From a virus, in IMG/VR virus record IMGVR_UViG_3300017752_000107, positions 1 to 28,427 of that record: DNA of 28,427 nt; one strand, 5' to 3'. Positions 14,746 to 22,003 of the stretch are shown here, one piece after another (within the stretch, counting starts at the first letter, position 1; the number at the start of each line of letters is the position of its first letter). Under the pieces are notes generated by a model that was given only the letters and a program-made list of their open reading frames with translations, searched no databases and was not told the DNA's origin. Made by a program: the position numbers and the translations under genes.

Positions 14746-15621
14746 ATGAAATATAATTTAATTATCAAACCTAAAAAGTTTGATTTTTTCACTGTCATAC
14801 CTAGCTACATACTCAGGCACAAAGGTATATCTGTGGGAGCAACCGGTTTATACGCTTGGTTGTTTAGTCACAAGTCAGAACAACAAATAAACGTAGAGTT
14901 TATATGTGGGCATTTTAAGGAAAATCACAGCGCCGTTAGATCTAAAATAAACGAACTTATAAAGTTTGGATATTTAGAACGTAAAAGAATTTATGTCAAT
15001 GGTAAGATAGCTGGTATAAATTATATGTTATCTGATAAACCTCTTAAAGCGGATAATCTAATTTCAGAAAACCTTAATTTAGAAAACCTTAATCTAGAAA
15101 ATCAAGCACAAAGTAATATTAATAATAAAAGTAATATTATAAAAGAAAGTAATAATAAGAATTTTAATAAAACAATTTTAAATGCCTTTCCTCACTTTTT
15201 AAAATTATTTCCAACACGATACTTGCCCGAAACGCAAAGTCAAAAATTTAAATGGTTAGATTGCTTAGAGAAGCTTGAAAAGATCGAAAAAATAGATATT
15301 AAACAACTTTATTTAGTTGTCAAATTTATTAGAGAACATGAATTTTGGTCAGAACATTTCTTGACTTTATTAAAGCTTAGAAATAAAGATAAAAACGGAA
15401 TAAAATATGTACACAAATATTTTGAAACGTATAAAAACGCAAATAAACCTAAATTTTACTGGAAAATTAAAGGCATTATTAAATATTTTATATATGAAGA
15501 AAATGGATCTGAAAAAATAGGAGCCACTACAAAAACAGGTAAATTAAACTATTTTAATTTAAACCAGGTTTTTAATAAACATCAATTAAAAGAATTAAAA
15601 GAATATATTAAAAATGAATAA
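14746..15621 (+). CDS. Winged-helix replication protein (initiator / helicase-loader type)
   Basis: The protein has 291 residues. The N-terminal 95 look like a phage winged-helix replication domain: FTVIPSYILRHKGISVGATG, LYAWLFSHKSEQQINVEFIC, then ENHSAVRSKINELIKFGYL for the recognition helix and a YVNGKIAGINYML wing. Residues 104-120 are a short repeat (ISENLNLENLNLENQ, bases 15064-15105). This recalls the S/K-E-N-x linker repeats seen after this domain in many phage DnaD/replisome-organiser proteins. An Asn/Lys-rich linker and a C-terminal helical domain follow. It lies upstream of the primase-helicase gene and overlaps the next gene by 8 nt. Loading the helicase at the origin is the likely role. 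Confidence 0.65.
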   Translation: MKYNLIIKPKKFDFFTVIPSYILRHKGISVGATGLYAWLFSHKSEQQINVEFICGHFKENHSAVRSKINELIKFGYLERKRIYVNGKIAGINYMLSDKPLKADNLISENLNLENLNLENQAQSNINNKSNIIKESNNKNFNKTILNAFPHFLKLFPTRYLPETQSQKFKWLDCLEKLEKIEKIDIKQLYLVVKFIREHEFWSEHFLTLLKLRNKDKNGIKYVHKYFETYKNANKPKFYWKIKGIIKYFIYEENGSEKIGATTKTGKLNYFNLNQVFNKHQLKELKEYIKNE

Positions 15622-16114
15622 AGGAACAGTTTACACATTAGACAAGTACGAAAAACAAATTGTAGAATTATCATCTCATCACAGACATCAAAATAAAATT
15701 GACACTGGTTGGAACGGTCACGGTACAGTTAACAAAGAATCAAGTCATGAATTAGATCGTGACGGATTTGGTGCTGAATTTATATTTGCACGTGAGCTCA
15801 ATTTATACCCGGATTTTAAAATACACAATACAAGTAAAAGATTAGGCACAGATTATTATGACGCTAATTGGTGCGGAATGACAGTTGATGTCAAAGTAAA
15901 TAGAAACCCGGAAAACCCGTTAATGATACCCGAGTATTTAAAAAGCGAATGTCAGCTCTTCGCTTTGTTTTCTTGTAAATATCCAAAATACAGGTTTGAA
16001 GGTTTTGCTACTAAAAATATGATTTTTAAAAGGTCAAATTTAAGAATGACAAGAGTAATGGCATACGTTCTTGATAAAAGCAAATTATTAGATATTGAAG
16101 ACCTCGATATTTAA
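15614..16114 (+). CDS. Putative PD-(D/E)XK-fold protein
   Basis: This 166-residue protein has a plausible but distant PD-(D/E)XK core. Glu55 lies in the helix GFGAEFIFARELN, Asp80 in RLGTDYYDANW, and D92-V-K94 in GMTVDVKVNR. A strand FALFSCKYPKYRFEGFA and a C-terminal region end the protein. E helix, D turn and D-x-K strand occur in the correct order and spacing for a small nuclease such as a Holliday-junction resolvase or replication endonuclease. The N-terminal 50 residues are charged and His-rich (SSHHRHQNK). It lies between the winged-helix gene (8-nt overlap) and the primase-helicase. It could instead be an inactive homologue or a structural protein. Confidence 0.5.
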   Translation: MNKGTVYTLDKYEKQIVELSSHHRHQNKIDTGWNGHGTVNKESSHELDRDGFGAEFIFARELNLYPDFKIHNTSKRLGTDYYDANWCGMTVDVKVNRNPENPLMIPEYLKSECQLFALFSCKYPKYRFEGFATKNMIFKRSNLRMTRVMAYVLDKSKLLDIEDLDI

Positions 16115-16142
16115 AAAAAATTTTTATATTTAAAAAATATTT

Positions 16143-17825
16143 ATGAATCACATACAGGAATTACAAAATTTAGGCATTACAATAAAGCGGGGATCCGGGC
16201 AAACTAAAACAACTTGTCCTAACTGTTCGCATACTAGAAAAAACAAAAAAGATCAATGTTTGAGCGTTGATATTGACAGAGGTTTATATAATTGTCACAA
16301 CTGCGGTTGGGGTGGAAATGTAAAATTTAAGAAAAAAATTGACTATGTTTTACCGGAAAAAACCAACATTAATTTAAACGAAAAAGTAGTTAAATGGTTT
16401 AACAACAGAGGTATAAGTGAAACAACTTTAATACATTGGAAAATTGGCGAATCTTTAGAATATATGCCACAAGTACAAGCAAAAAGACGTTGTATAAATT
16501 TTAATTATTACAGAGATAATAAAATTGTAAATATTAAATTTAGAGATGGTCAAAAAAACTTTAAACTAGTTAGCGGAGCAGAACTGATATTTTATGGTTT
16601 AGATAACACAATAAAATCAACAAGCTGTTATATTGTTGAAGGTGAAATGGACGCATTAAGCTTACACGAATCCGGTTTATATAGCGTTTGTTCAGTGCCT
16701 AACGGAGCAAGTAAAGGATCTCAAAAATTAGAATATTTAGACAACTGCTATGAGTATTTTAAAGATAAACTTGAAATTTATCTATGTACTGATAATGATG
16801 ACGCCGGTTTACAATTAAGAAACGAGCTTGCAAGACGATTTGGCGCATATCGTTGTAAATACGTTGATTTCGGTGACTTTAAAGACGCAAATGAGGTTTT
16901 AATCACTAAGGGTGCAGAAACTCTCAGAAATATAATTAAAAACGCAAAAGATTTTCCGATTGAAGGCGTGATAAATATAAATAATATTTGGAAAAACGTA
17001 CTTAATTACAATGAAAACGGTGTAAAGAATTATAGTATTGGCTTGGAAGGATCTGATGAATATTTTAAAATGGAACTTGGAGAGTGGAGCGTTGTCAGTG
17101 GAATACCTAATAGCGGTAAATCAGATGTTTTAGATCAAGTATTGTGTAATATAGCTATAAATCACGATTTTAGGTGTGCTATGTTTTCTCCTGAGAGTTT
17201 TCCTTATGAAGGTCATATAAAGCGAATAGCAAACAAATTAGTTGGAAGAAATACAACAAGCGACGATCTTAATCAAGTAAAAGATTTTATTAAAGAACAT
17301 TTTTATTGGATAAAAATTGACTTAGAAAATTTAACTTTAAAAGCTATCCTTGATGCTTTCAAACAATTAGTTTTACAAAAAGGAATTAATGTATGTGTTA
17401 TAGATCCTTGGAATATGCTTGATCATTCGGCGCAAAGAGATCATAGCTACATTGGTAAAACTTTAAGTCAAATTACACAGTTTTGTCAGCAAACTAAAAC
17501 GCATATGTTTTTAGTTGCTCACCCTAGAAAAATTGAAAGTGAAGGCGGTCAATATAAAAAACCTACACTGTACGATATTAGCGGATCAGCAGATTTTTTT
17601 AATAAAGCTTACAATGGTTTAATTGTTTATAGATGTATCGGTCAAAAAACTAGTTACGGATCTGATGCTATTAAGATTTATATTGAAAAAGTTAAAAGAA
17701 AAGAAAATGGCCAACTTGGTTATTTTGAATTGGCTCCAGATTTTAAAAATGGTGGAGTATATAAATCAATCACTGAAAAAGATAAAAAATTTAAAATAAT
17801 AAAAGACAATGACATACCGTTTTAA
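16143..17825 (+). CDS. Bifunctional DNA primase-helicase (T7 gp4-like)
   Basis: The 560-residue protein joins three modules. A CHC2-type zinc ribbon has Cys25/Cys28 and Cys51/Cys54 (TCPNCS, NCHNCGW). A Toprim catalytic domain has YIVEGEMDALSLHESGL with Glu166 and CTDNDDAGL with Asp217 and Asp219. A RecA-like DnaB/gp4 helicase has Walker A GIPNSGKS (320-327), Walker B VCVIDPWN (417-424), VAHPRK at 458-463, and SGSADFFNKAY as the motif 4 region. It would unwind the fork and make RNA primers. Domain order and length match T7 gp4 and homologues. Upstream, a TATATTTA box (16125-16132) differs from TAnnTTTG at its last base, so independent promotion is uncertain. No DNA polymerase is visible in the window. 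Confidence 0.92.
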   Translation: MNHIQELQNLGITIKRGSGQTKTTCPNCSHTRKNKKDQCLSVDIDRGLYNCHNCGWGGNVKFKKKIDYVLPEKTNINLNEKVVKWFNNRGISETTLIHWKIGESLEYMPQVQAKRRCINFNYYRDNKIVNIKFRDGQKNFKLVSGAELIFYGLDNTIKSTSCYIVEGEMDALSLHESGLYSVCSVPNGASKGSQKLEYLDNCYEYFKDKLEIYLCTDNDDAGLQLRNELARRFGAYRCKYVDFGDFKDANEVLITKGAETLRNIIKNAKDFPIEGVININNIWKNVLNYNENGVKNYSIGLEGSDEYFKMELGEWSVVSGIPNSGKSDVLDQVLCNIAINHDFRCAMFSPESFPYEGHIKRIANKLVGRNTTSDDLNQVKDFIKEHFYWIKIDLENLTLKAILDAFKQLVLQKGINVCVIDPWNMLDHSAQRDHSYIGKTLSQITQFCQQTKTHMFLVAHPRKIESEGGQYKKPTLYDISGSADFFNKAYNGLIVYRCIGQKTSYGSDAIKIYIEKVKRKENGQLGYFELAPDFKNGGVYKSITEKDKKFKIIKDNDIPF

Positions 17826-17835
17826 ATAAAAAATT

Positions 17836-18015
17836 ATGAAAATATACTATTTTAAAAAGTTTTGTAAAACAGCAACAGAATTATCTAATAAAAGAAAAAT
17901 ACAACTTATCAGTGTAATTAGTAAATCTTTACAAGATGACAAATCAAAACTAGAAAACGCAATAATTAATACACATTTAATACAAGAAAAACATAATAAA
18001 AATAAAAATAAATAA
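17836..18015 (+). CDS. Small basic protein, unknown function
   Basis: A 59-residue protein starting MKIYYFKKFCKTATELSNKR, with a helical middle (QLISVISKSLQDDKSKLENA) and a repetitive Lys/Asn end (HNKNKNK). The leader AAAAATT ahead of the ATG resembles its neighbours, and the next ATG lies one base after its stop. Spacing (10 nt after the primase-helicase) supports it as an operon member. No motif is recognised. Confidence 0.5.
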   Translation: MKIYYFKKFCKTATELSNKRKIQLISVISKSLQDDKSKLENAIINTHLIQEKHNKNKNK

Positions 18016-18016
18016 T

Positions 18017-18355
18017 ATGGAAAAACATGAGCTTAAGAGGGTTAAAAAATATTTGTTAGAATTAGCCGATGAAATTATGACGGCTAAACAACCCGAATAC
18101 ACTAACAAAAATATAGACGTTTTAAACAACTTTAAAACTAGCGCCAAGTTAGTTGGCATAACACCCGAAGAAATATGGGCAGCGCATTTTATAAAGCACG
18201 TACAATCAATATTAAGTCATGCTCATAATCCGGGTATGGAAAAAGCGGAGCCAATACAAACAAGATATGCTGATGCAATAAACTATTTATTTTTAGGGTT
18301 TTGTCTAGTTGTAGAAAACGAAATCGACAATGATATTATAAGCGGAACAGAATGA
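18017..18355 (+). CDS. Helical phage protein, possibly DUF1599/Nmad1-like
   Basis: The 112-residue helical protein contains AKQPEYTNKNIDVLNNFKTS, a W-x-x-HF-x-KH segment (EEIWAAHFIKHVQSI) and a final RYADAINYLFLGFCLVVEN helix. K-x-x-x-Y ... D-x-x-x-NF ... KH ... R-x-x-D-x-x-NY is similar to the DUF1599 'nucleotide modification associated' family and related all-helical NTP-pyrophosphatase-like proteins of phages. If so, it may bind or hydrolyse modified or unwanted nucleotides. Position supports this: it is two genes upstream of the DNA modification cassette. The stop overlaps the next start (ATGA). The family call is tentative and based on a pattern of a few residues. Confidence 0.45.
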   Translation: MEKHELKRVKKYLLELADEIMTAKQPEYTNKNIDVLNNFKTSAKLVGITPEEIWAAHFIKHVQSILSHAHNPGMEKAEPIQTRYADAINYLFLGFCLVVENEIDNDIISGTE

Positions 18356-18579
18356 ATATTTATTTAGAGGCACAAAGCTACTGTTTAGCACAGGGAATTA
18401 AAATTTACATTGTAGCTCTTGAAAGAACAAAAGAATGTAAAATTGAGGTTGATAATAACGGAAAATTAATTAAATCTCCTAACACATATAAAAATCAAAA
18501 AATAGCGTCAGAAAAGATTTGGGATATTTATTTAAATTTGTATAAAAAATTAAACGATGATAAAAACAGTAAACATTAA
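18352..18579 (+). CDS. Small protein, unknown function
   Basis: A 75-residue protein: helix (NIYLEAQSYCLAQG), strand (IKIYIVALERTKECKIEV), a loop with KLIKSPNTYKNQK, and a C-terminal helix (ASEKIWDIYLNLYKKLN). It overlaps the upstream stop by four bases, and its own last 23 bases overlap the ParB-like gene. A TAnnTTTG promoter box for the downstream genes lies inside it at 18533-18540. No known domain is recognised. Confidence 0.5.
   Translation: MNIYLEAQSYCLAQGIKIYIVALERTKECKIEVDNNGKLIKSPNTYKNQKIASEKIWDIYLNLYKKLNDDKNSKH
18533..18540 (+). promoter_or_regulatory. Candidate promoter box for the DNA modification cassette
   Basis: TAAATTTG is an exact TAnnTTTG match, 16 nt before the ATG of the ParB-like gene, the same spacing as at 4762, 7108 and 26283. 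It lies inside the preceding small gene. No well-placed -33 TTG was found (TTTG at 18518 is too close). Confidence 0.5.
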
Positions 18580-19147
18580 GGAAGTTAAATCAAACCCGGA
18601 TAATCCGAGATTTATCAAAGATCACAAATTTAAAAAGTTAGTACAATCATTAAAGGATTTTCCAGAGATGTTAGAAAAACGTCCTATGGTAGTTGACGAA
18701 AATATGGTTGTTTTAGGCGGAAATATGAGGTTAAAAGCTTGTAGTGCAGCCGGTTTTGACAAAGTTCACATTGTAATAGCTAAAGGTTGGTCAGAGGAGC
18801 AAAAAAGACAATTTATAATAAAAGACAATGTATCATACGGTGAGTGGGATTACGATATTTTGGCAAACGTATGGGATAATCAAGATTTAATTTCTTGGGG
18901 ATTAGATCTTCCAAAATGGGATAATGACATTGAATTTGAAGTTGGAAACGACAATGAAGAAGATTATGAATACCCAGATGAAATAAACGATTCTCATGTA
19001 AAAATGGTACAATTATTTTTAACTACTGAAACCGAGCCACAACTCAGAAGAATGGAATTAGAATTAAGAGATTTTTTACAAACCGATAATTTAACAGATA
19101 GTATATTTCAAGCAATTAAAAAACTACACAATGATAACAGAGCATAA
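18557..19147 (+). CDS. ParB/Srx-like domain protein
   Basis: The protein has 196 residues. The first 120 form a ParB N-terminal-like (ParB/sulfiredoxin fold) domain: VKSNPDNPRFIKDHKFKKLV with N-P-R at 16-18, LKDFPEMLEKRPMVVDENMV, VLGGNMRLKACSAAG (GGNMR at 54-58), FIIKDNVSYGEWDYDILANV and LISWGLDLP. This version is usually found fused or next to DNA methylases or other DNA-modifying enzymes in phages. Here the methylase domain is absent; the last 50 residues are an acidic linker and a VKMVQLFLTT ... QAIKKL tail. It overlaps the TET/JBP-like gene by 17 nt. It may supply nucleotide binding, nucleolytic or targeting activity to the modification complex, but its biochemical role here is not known. 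Confidence 0.8.
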   Translation: MIKTVNIKEVKSNPDNPRFIKDHKFKKLVQSLKDFPEMLEKRPMVVDENMVVLGGNMRLKACSAAGFDKVHIVIAKGWSEEQKRQFIIKDNVSYGEWDYDILANVWDNQDLISWGLDLPKWDNDIEFEVGNDNEEDYEYPDEINDSHVKMVQLFLTTETEPQLRRMELELRDFLQTDNLTDSIFQAIKKLHNDNRA

Positions 19148-20024
19148 TGTAATGCCTAAAATGTCTGATAAAGAAGCTGCAAAATTATCTGGCAAATTAT
19201 TAGGTGATAAAGATTTTAATTTACTTATAAACTATGACGCTGACGTTATATGTGAAGAAAGCGGCAATATAATTGCGAAATTTAGAAAAAACATAATTCC
19301 GGGCAACATAGCTAAAGCAGGATTTGAAAACTTAAAAACGGCCGCAAAACACACTAACAACAGAGGGGTTAGCAGTGGAGATGTTGAAACTGATATTTTA
19401 AAAAGACGCCCGGTTAAAAAAGACGGAACAATGTCAAATACAAATAAAGCTTTACAAAAAGTAAACAGTGGTATAATTGGTTTTTTTGATCGCAACGCAA
19501 GATTTCCATATTGTCGTCAAACAGCATTTAATGAACATGAATTTAATAAATTTACAAAGGCATATCCAATTATAAAATTTGTTGACAAAAAATACTCTGA
19601 ACTAATGCCAGATCATTATAAGCTACAAAGAAAAATTGCTGATGAAACGAGTAAAGATTTTGTAATACCAGATACAGCGTTTACAACAGTGACGGTAAAT
19701 AAAAATTGGCAAACTGCCGTACACACTGATAAAGGCGATTATGAAAAAGGTTTTGGAAATTTAGTTGTGTTAAGAAAAGGGAGATACACTGGCGGTTATT
19801 TTGTTGTTCCTAAATGGGGAGTGGCTTTTGATATACAAAACTGTGATTTATTATTAGTTGACGTACATCAGTGGCACGGTAACACTCCAATTAATAAAAT
19901 AGATGAAAAAGCTACAAGAATATCATTGGTAATGTATTACAGGGAAAAAATGATTTCTTGTGGTTCAGCAGATGAAGAATTAGAAATTGCTAAAAATAGA
20001 TCTAAGGGCCAAAAAATTTATTAA
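19131..20024 (+). CDS. TET/JBP-type 2OG-Fe(II) dioxygenase, DNA base hydroxylase
   Basis: The protein has 297 residues. The catalytic half is typical of phage TET/JBP dioxygenases: TVTVNKNWQTAVHTD with H198-x-D200 as metal ligands, GDYEKGFGNLVVL, KGRYTGGYFVVPKWGVAFD, and LLLVDVHQWHGNTPI with His249 as third ligand. R263 in TRISLVMYYRE would hold 2-oxoglutarate. FPYCRQTAF near 125-133 is another conserved-looking patch. TET proteins oxidise 5-methylcytosine in DNA and JBP proteins oxidise thymine. The following amino acid:DNA transferase and kinase genes, whose known relatives act on 5-hydroxymethyl-dU, favour thymine. ATG at 19152 is an alternative start. The stop overlaps the next start (TAATG). 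No cytosine methylase is visible in the window. Confidence 0.85.
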   Translation: MITEHNVMPKMSDKEAAKLSGKLLGDKDFNLLINYDADVICEESGNIIAKFRKNIIPGNIAKAGFENLKTAAKHTNNRGVSSGDVETDILKRRPVKKDGTMSNTNKALQKVNSGIIGFFDRNARFPYCRQTAFNEHEFNKFTKAYPIIKFVDKKYSELMPDHYKLQRKIADETSKDFVIPDTAFTTVTVNKNWQTAVHTDKGDYEKGFGNLVVLRKGRYTGGYFVVPKWGVAFDIQNCDLLLVDVHQWHGNTPINKIDEKATRISLVMYYREKMISCGSADEELEIAKNRSKGQKIY

Positions 20025-20635
20025 TGTGCGGCATCATTGGTTACAGCTCAGAAAATCCTACTGAGGAACATTTTGATATTTTACAAAAATTAATATTACA
20101 ATCAAAAATTAGAGGTTTACACAGTTTTGGTTTTAGCTATGTAAAAGACGGATTAAAAACAGTCAAAAAAAAGAATGTTAGTGATATAAAATTACCATTG
20201 GTAAATAAATTAATATTCCACAACAGATATTCTACAAGCGGTGATTATAAAATTGAAAAAAACAATCAACCTATTATATCAAAAAACAATACAGTTGTAT
20301 TTAACGGAGTTCTTGATATGAGCTCAAAATTAGAAATGGAAAAAAAATACAATGTAAAGATGAACACAGAAAATGACGGCGAATTAATAAGCTTGTTATG
20401 TGGAACTGATAAAAGTAAAATTAAAGATTTTATTACAACCACTTCCGGGAGCATCGCAGGTATGCAACTAACAGATGAAAATAAACTTTATTTATTTAGA
20501 AACGAAAACCGGCCCGCTTGGATTTTAAAACATAAAAACGCAATATTTATAGCATCTACAAAAGACATTTTTCAAAGAGTTGATGCAAGCTACAACCCGG
20601 AAACCGTTACACCGTACGAAATACATGAACTATAA
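20024..20635 (+). CDS. Stand-alone class II glutamine amidotransferase (Ntn glutaminase) domain
   Basis: The protein has 203 residues and begins MCGIIGYSS, so after Met removal Cys2 is the N-terminal nucleophile as in GlmS, PurF and AsnB. Further conserved-looking elements are IRGLHSFG (29-36), HNRYSTSGDYKIEKNNQP (66-83), VVFNGVL with Asn94-Gly95 that stabilise the oxyanion, and ENDGEL with Asp118. The late segment LYLFRNENRPAW fits the last strands. It would hydrolyse glutamine to ammonia. No synthetase or sugar-isomerase domain is attached, so the acceptor must be another protein. Its place between the TET/JBP-like and amino acid:DNA transferase genes suggests that ammonia is used in making the modified base. 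The stop lies within the next gene (11-nt overlap). Confidence 0.85.
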   Translation: MCGIIGYSSENPTEEHFDILQKLILQSKIRGLHSFGFSYVKDGLKTVKKKNVSDIKLPLVNKLIFHNRYSTSGDYKIEKNNQPIISKNNTVVFNGVLDMSSKLEMEKKYNVKMNTENDGELISLLCGTDKSKIKDFITTTSGSIAGMQLTDENKLYLFRNENRPAWILKHKNAIFIASTKDIFQRVDASYNPETVTPYEIHEL

Positions 20636-21500
20636 TTACATAGATTATCACATAGAATCCTCAAAGGCAAAAGACATTGACCCGAGTAATGATTGTTTAA
20701 AATATATTTCAGACAGATTTGAGCTAAATATTGAACAGAGGTTTTGGCTAGCTTTTTTATATGGCACTTGCTATTCAGCTACAACGGTTTATTATATGTA
20801 CAATGAATTTCCTGATTACGAAAACGTCAATGTAAATAGATTAGAAAAATGGTGGAACGAAAACAAACAAAAAACAATATTTCAAACAGATAGATTAAGG
20901 ATAAAATCATCAAATAAATTAGTTGAAACATTTATTAGTTATAAAAAAATGCTTGGAAATATGAGTCAAGCTGATTACTTTTCTAGTTTAAAACAACCAA
21001 CACCGCAGATGACGTATGATAATTGTTTTACACAATTAAATAATATTAAAAATTTTGGAAGGTTTACTTTATTTATTTATATAGAAATGATAAATGTATT
21101 AACGGATTACAATTTAAAACCAACCTATTTAGACCTTAGGCAAGCCGAGAGCTGCCGAAATGGTTTAGTTGAACATTTAGGCAAAGAAGAATTATACACG
21201 CATAAAAACGACAGAAAATTGTCTAAAAATCAAATTAACTATTTACAGTATGAATTTAAGGAATTAATGAAAAACGTAAATAAATATGATATTCAACATA
21301 AAAATATATGGAATGTAGAAACTACTTTATGCGCTTATAAAAAATATAAACGTGGTAAACGATACATTGGATATTACATTGAAAGGCAAAAAAAAGAAAT
21401 ACTTAAAATACAAGATCTAGTGAAGACCGGTGTTGATTGGAATGTATTATGGGATTTTAGAAACGAAAACTATGAAAAAAAATGGCTAACAGAATATTAG
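20625..21500 (+). CDS. Amino acid:DNA transferase family protein (former aGPT-Pplase2)
   Basis: The preferred start, ATG at 20625 (MNYNYIDYHI), gives 291 residues; a TTG frame from 20580 would overlap the amidotransferase further. The sequence has the alpha-helical (DNA glycosylase-like) pattern of this family: FWLAFLYGTCYSATTVYYMY (40-59), EKWWNENKQKTIFQTDRLRI (74-93), IKNFGRFTLF (141-150), DLRQAESCRNGLVEHLG (170-186), ETTLCAYKKYKRGKRYIGYY (232-251) and LWDFRN. ET-x-LC-x-YKK and RYIGYY-x-x-R are especially characteristic. Members were predicted to work on thymine hypermodification and later reported to attach amino acids to phosphorylated 5-hydroxymethyl-dU in DNA. The kinase gene needed for that step follows and overlaps by 19 nt. 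Confidence 0.82.
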   Translation: MNYNYIDYHIESSKAKDIDPSNDCLKYISDRFELNIEQRFWLAFLYGTCYSATTVYYMYNEFPDYENVNVNRLEKWWNENKQKTIFQTDRLRIKSSNKLVETFISYKKMLGNMSQADYFSSLKQPTPQMTYDNCFTQLNNIKNFGRFTLFIYIEMINVLTDYNLKPTYLDLRQAESCRNGLVEHLGKEELYTHKNDRKLSKNQINYLQYEFKELMKNVNKYDIQHKNIWNVETTLCAYKKYKRGKRYIGYYIERQKKEILKIQDLVKTGVDWNVLWDFRNENYEKKWLTEY

Positions 21501-21997
21501 CACTGGGCGGTAAACCAGCAACAGGTAAAACAACTCTATTAAGAGATGTTATAAACACATATAAACCCTTTGTTAAATTCAATTTCGGATTAGTTAAAGG
21601 AATGTATTTTAGTAAACATTCACTGTATATAATAGGCATATATGATAAATCTGTATTTAGCGGCACTGATAAACTATCAATGGCTGTACAACCAGATTTT
21701 ATAAGATTTTGTAAAAAAATAGAAAACGGAAAAATATTGTTTGAGGGCGATCGTCTGTTTAATCAAAGTTTATTTGATAAAGTTAACTGTGATATAATGG
21801 TTATAGAAGTTAATGAAAAAATAGAAAAACAAAGACACAAAAAAAGAAATGACAGTCAATCGGCTAAATTTATTAAATCAAAGCAAACTAAAATTGAAAA
21901 TATTAAAAAAAATAACAGTGTAGATTTATTTAATAATAACACAAAAAAACAATATAAAGACATATTAAACAAAATAAAGTATTTTTGTACTAAATAG
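21482..21997 (+). CDS. P-loop kinase, probable 5-hydroxymethyl-dU DNA kinase
   Basis: A 171-residue P-loop NTPase. Walker A is GGKPATGKTTLL (9-20). FSGTDKLSMAVQP (59-71) is a substrate-side loop, and GKILFEGDRLFN (83-94) is a Walker B-like strand with Glu88 and Asp90. EKQRHKKRND (115-124) is a lid-like basic stretch. The small size and the GTDKLS/FEGDRL pattern resemble the P-loop kinases associated with phage base hypermodification. In the known pathway the kinase phosphorylates 5-hydroxymethyl-dU in DNA, making a leaving group for the amino acid:DNA transferase encoded just upstream. A general nucleotide kinase is the main alternative; the gene neighbours argue against it. The end is Lys/Asn-rich and ordinary for this genome. 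Confidence 0.72.
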   Translation: MANRILALGGKPATGKTTLLRDVINTYKPFVKFNFGLVKGMYFSKHSLYIIGIYDKSVFSGTDKLSMAVQPDFIRFCKKIENGKILFEGDRLFNQSLFDKVNCDIMVIEVNEKIEKQRHKKRNDSQSAKFIKSKQTKIENIKKNNSVDLFNNNTKKQYKDILNKIKYFCTK

Positions 21998-22003
21998 ACG
22001 ATA

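Noticed and set aside
20580-20624. Upstream TTG/ATG starts for the amino acid:DNA transferase gene
   Set aside because: They would overlap the amidotransferase gene by over 50 nt. The ATG at 20625 gives the short overlap seen throughout the operon.
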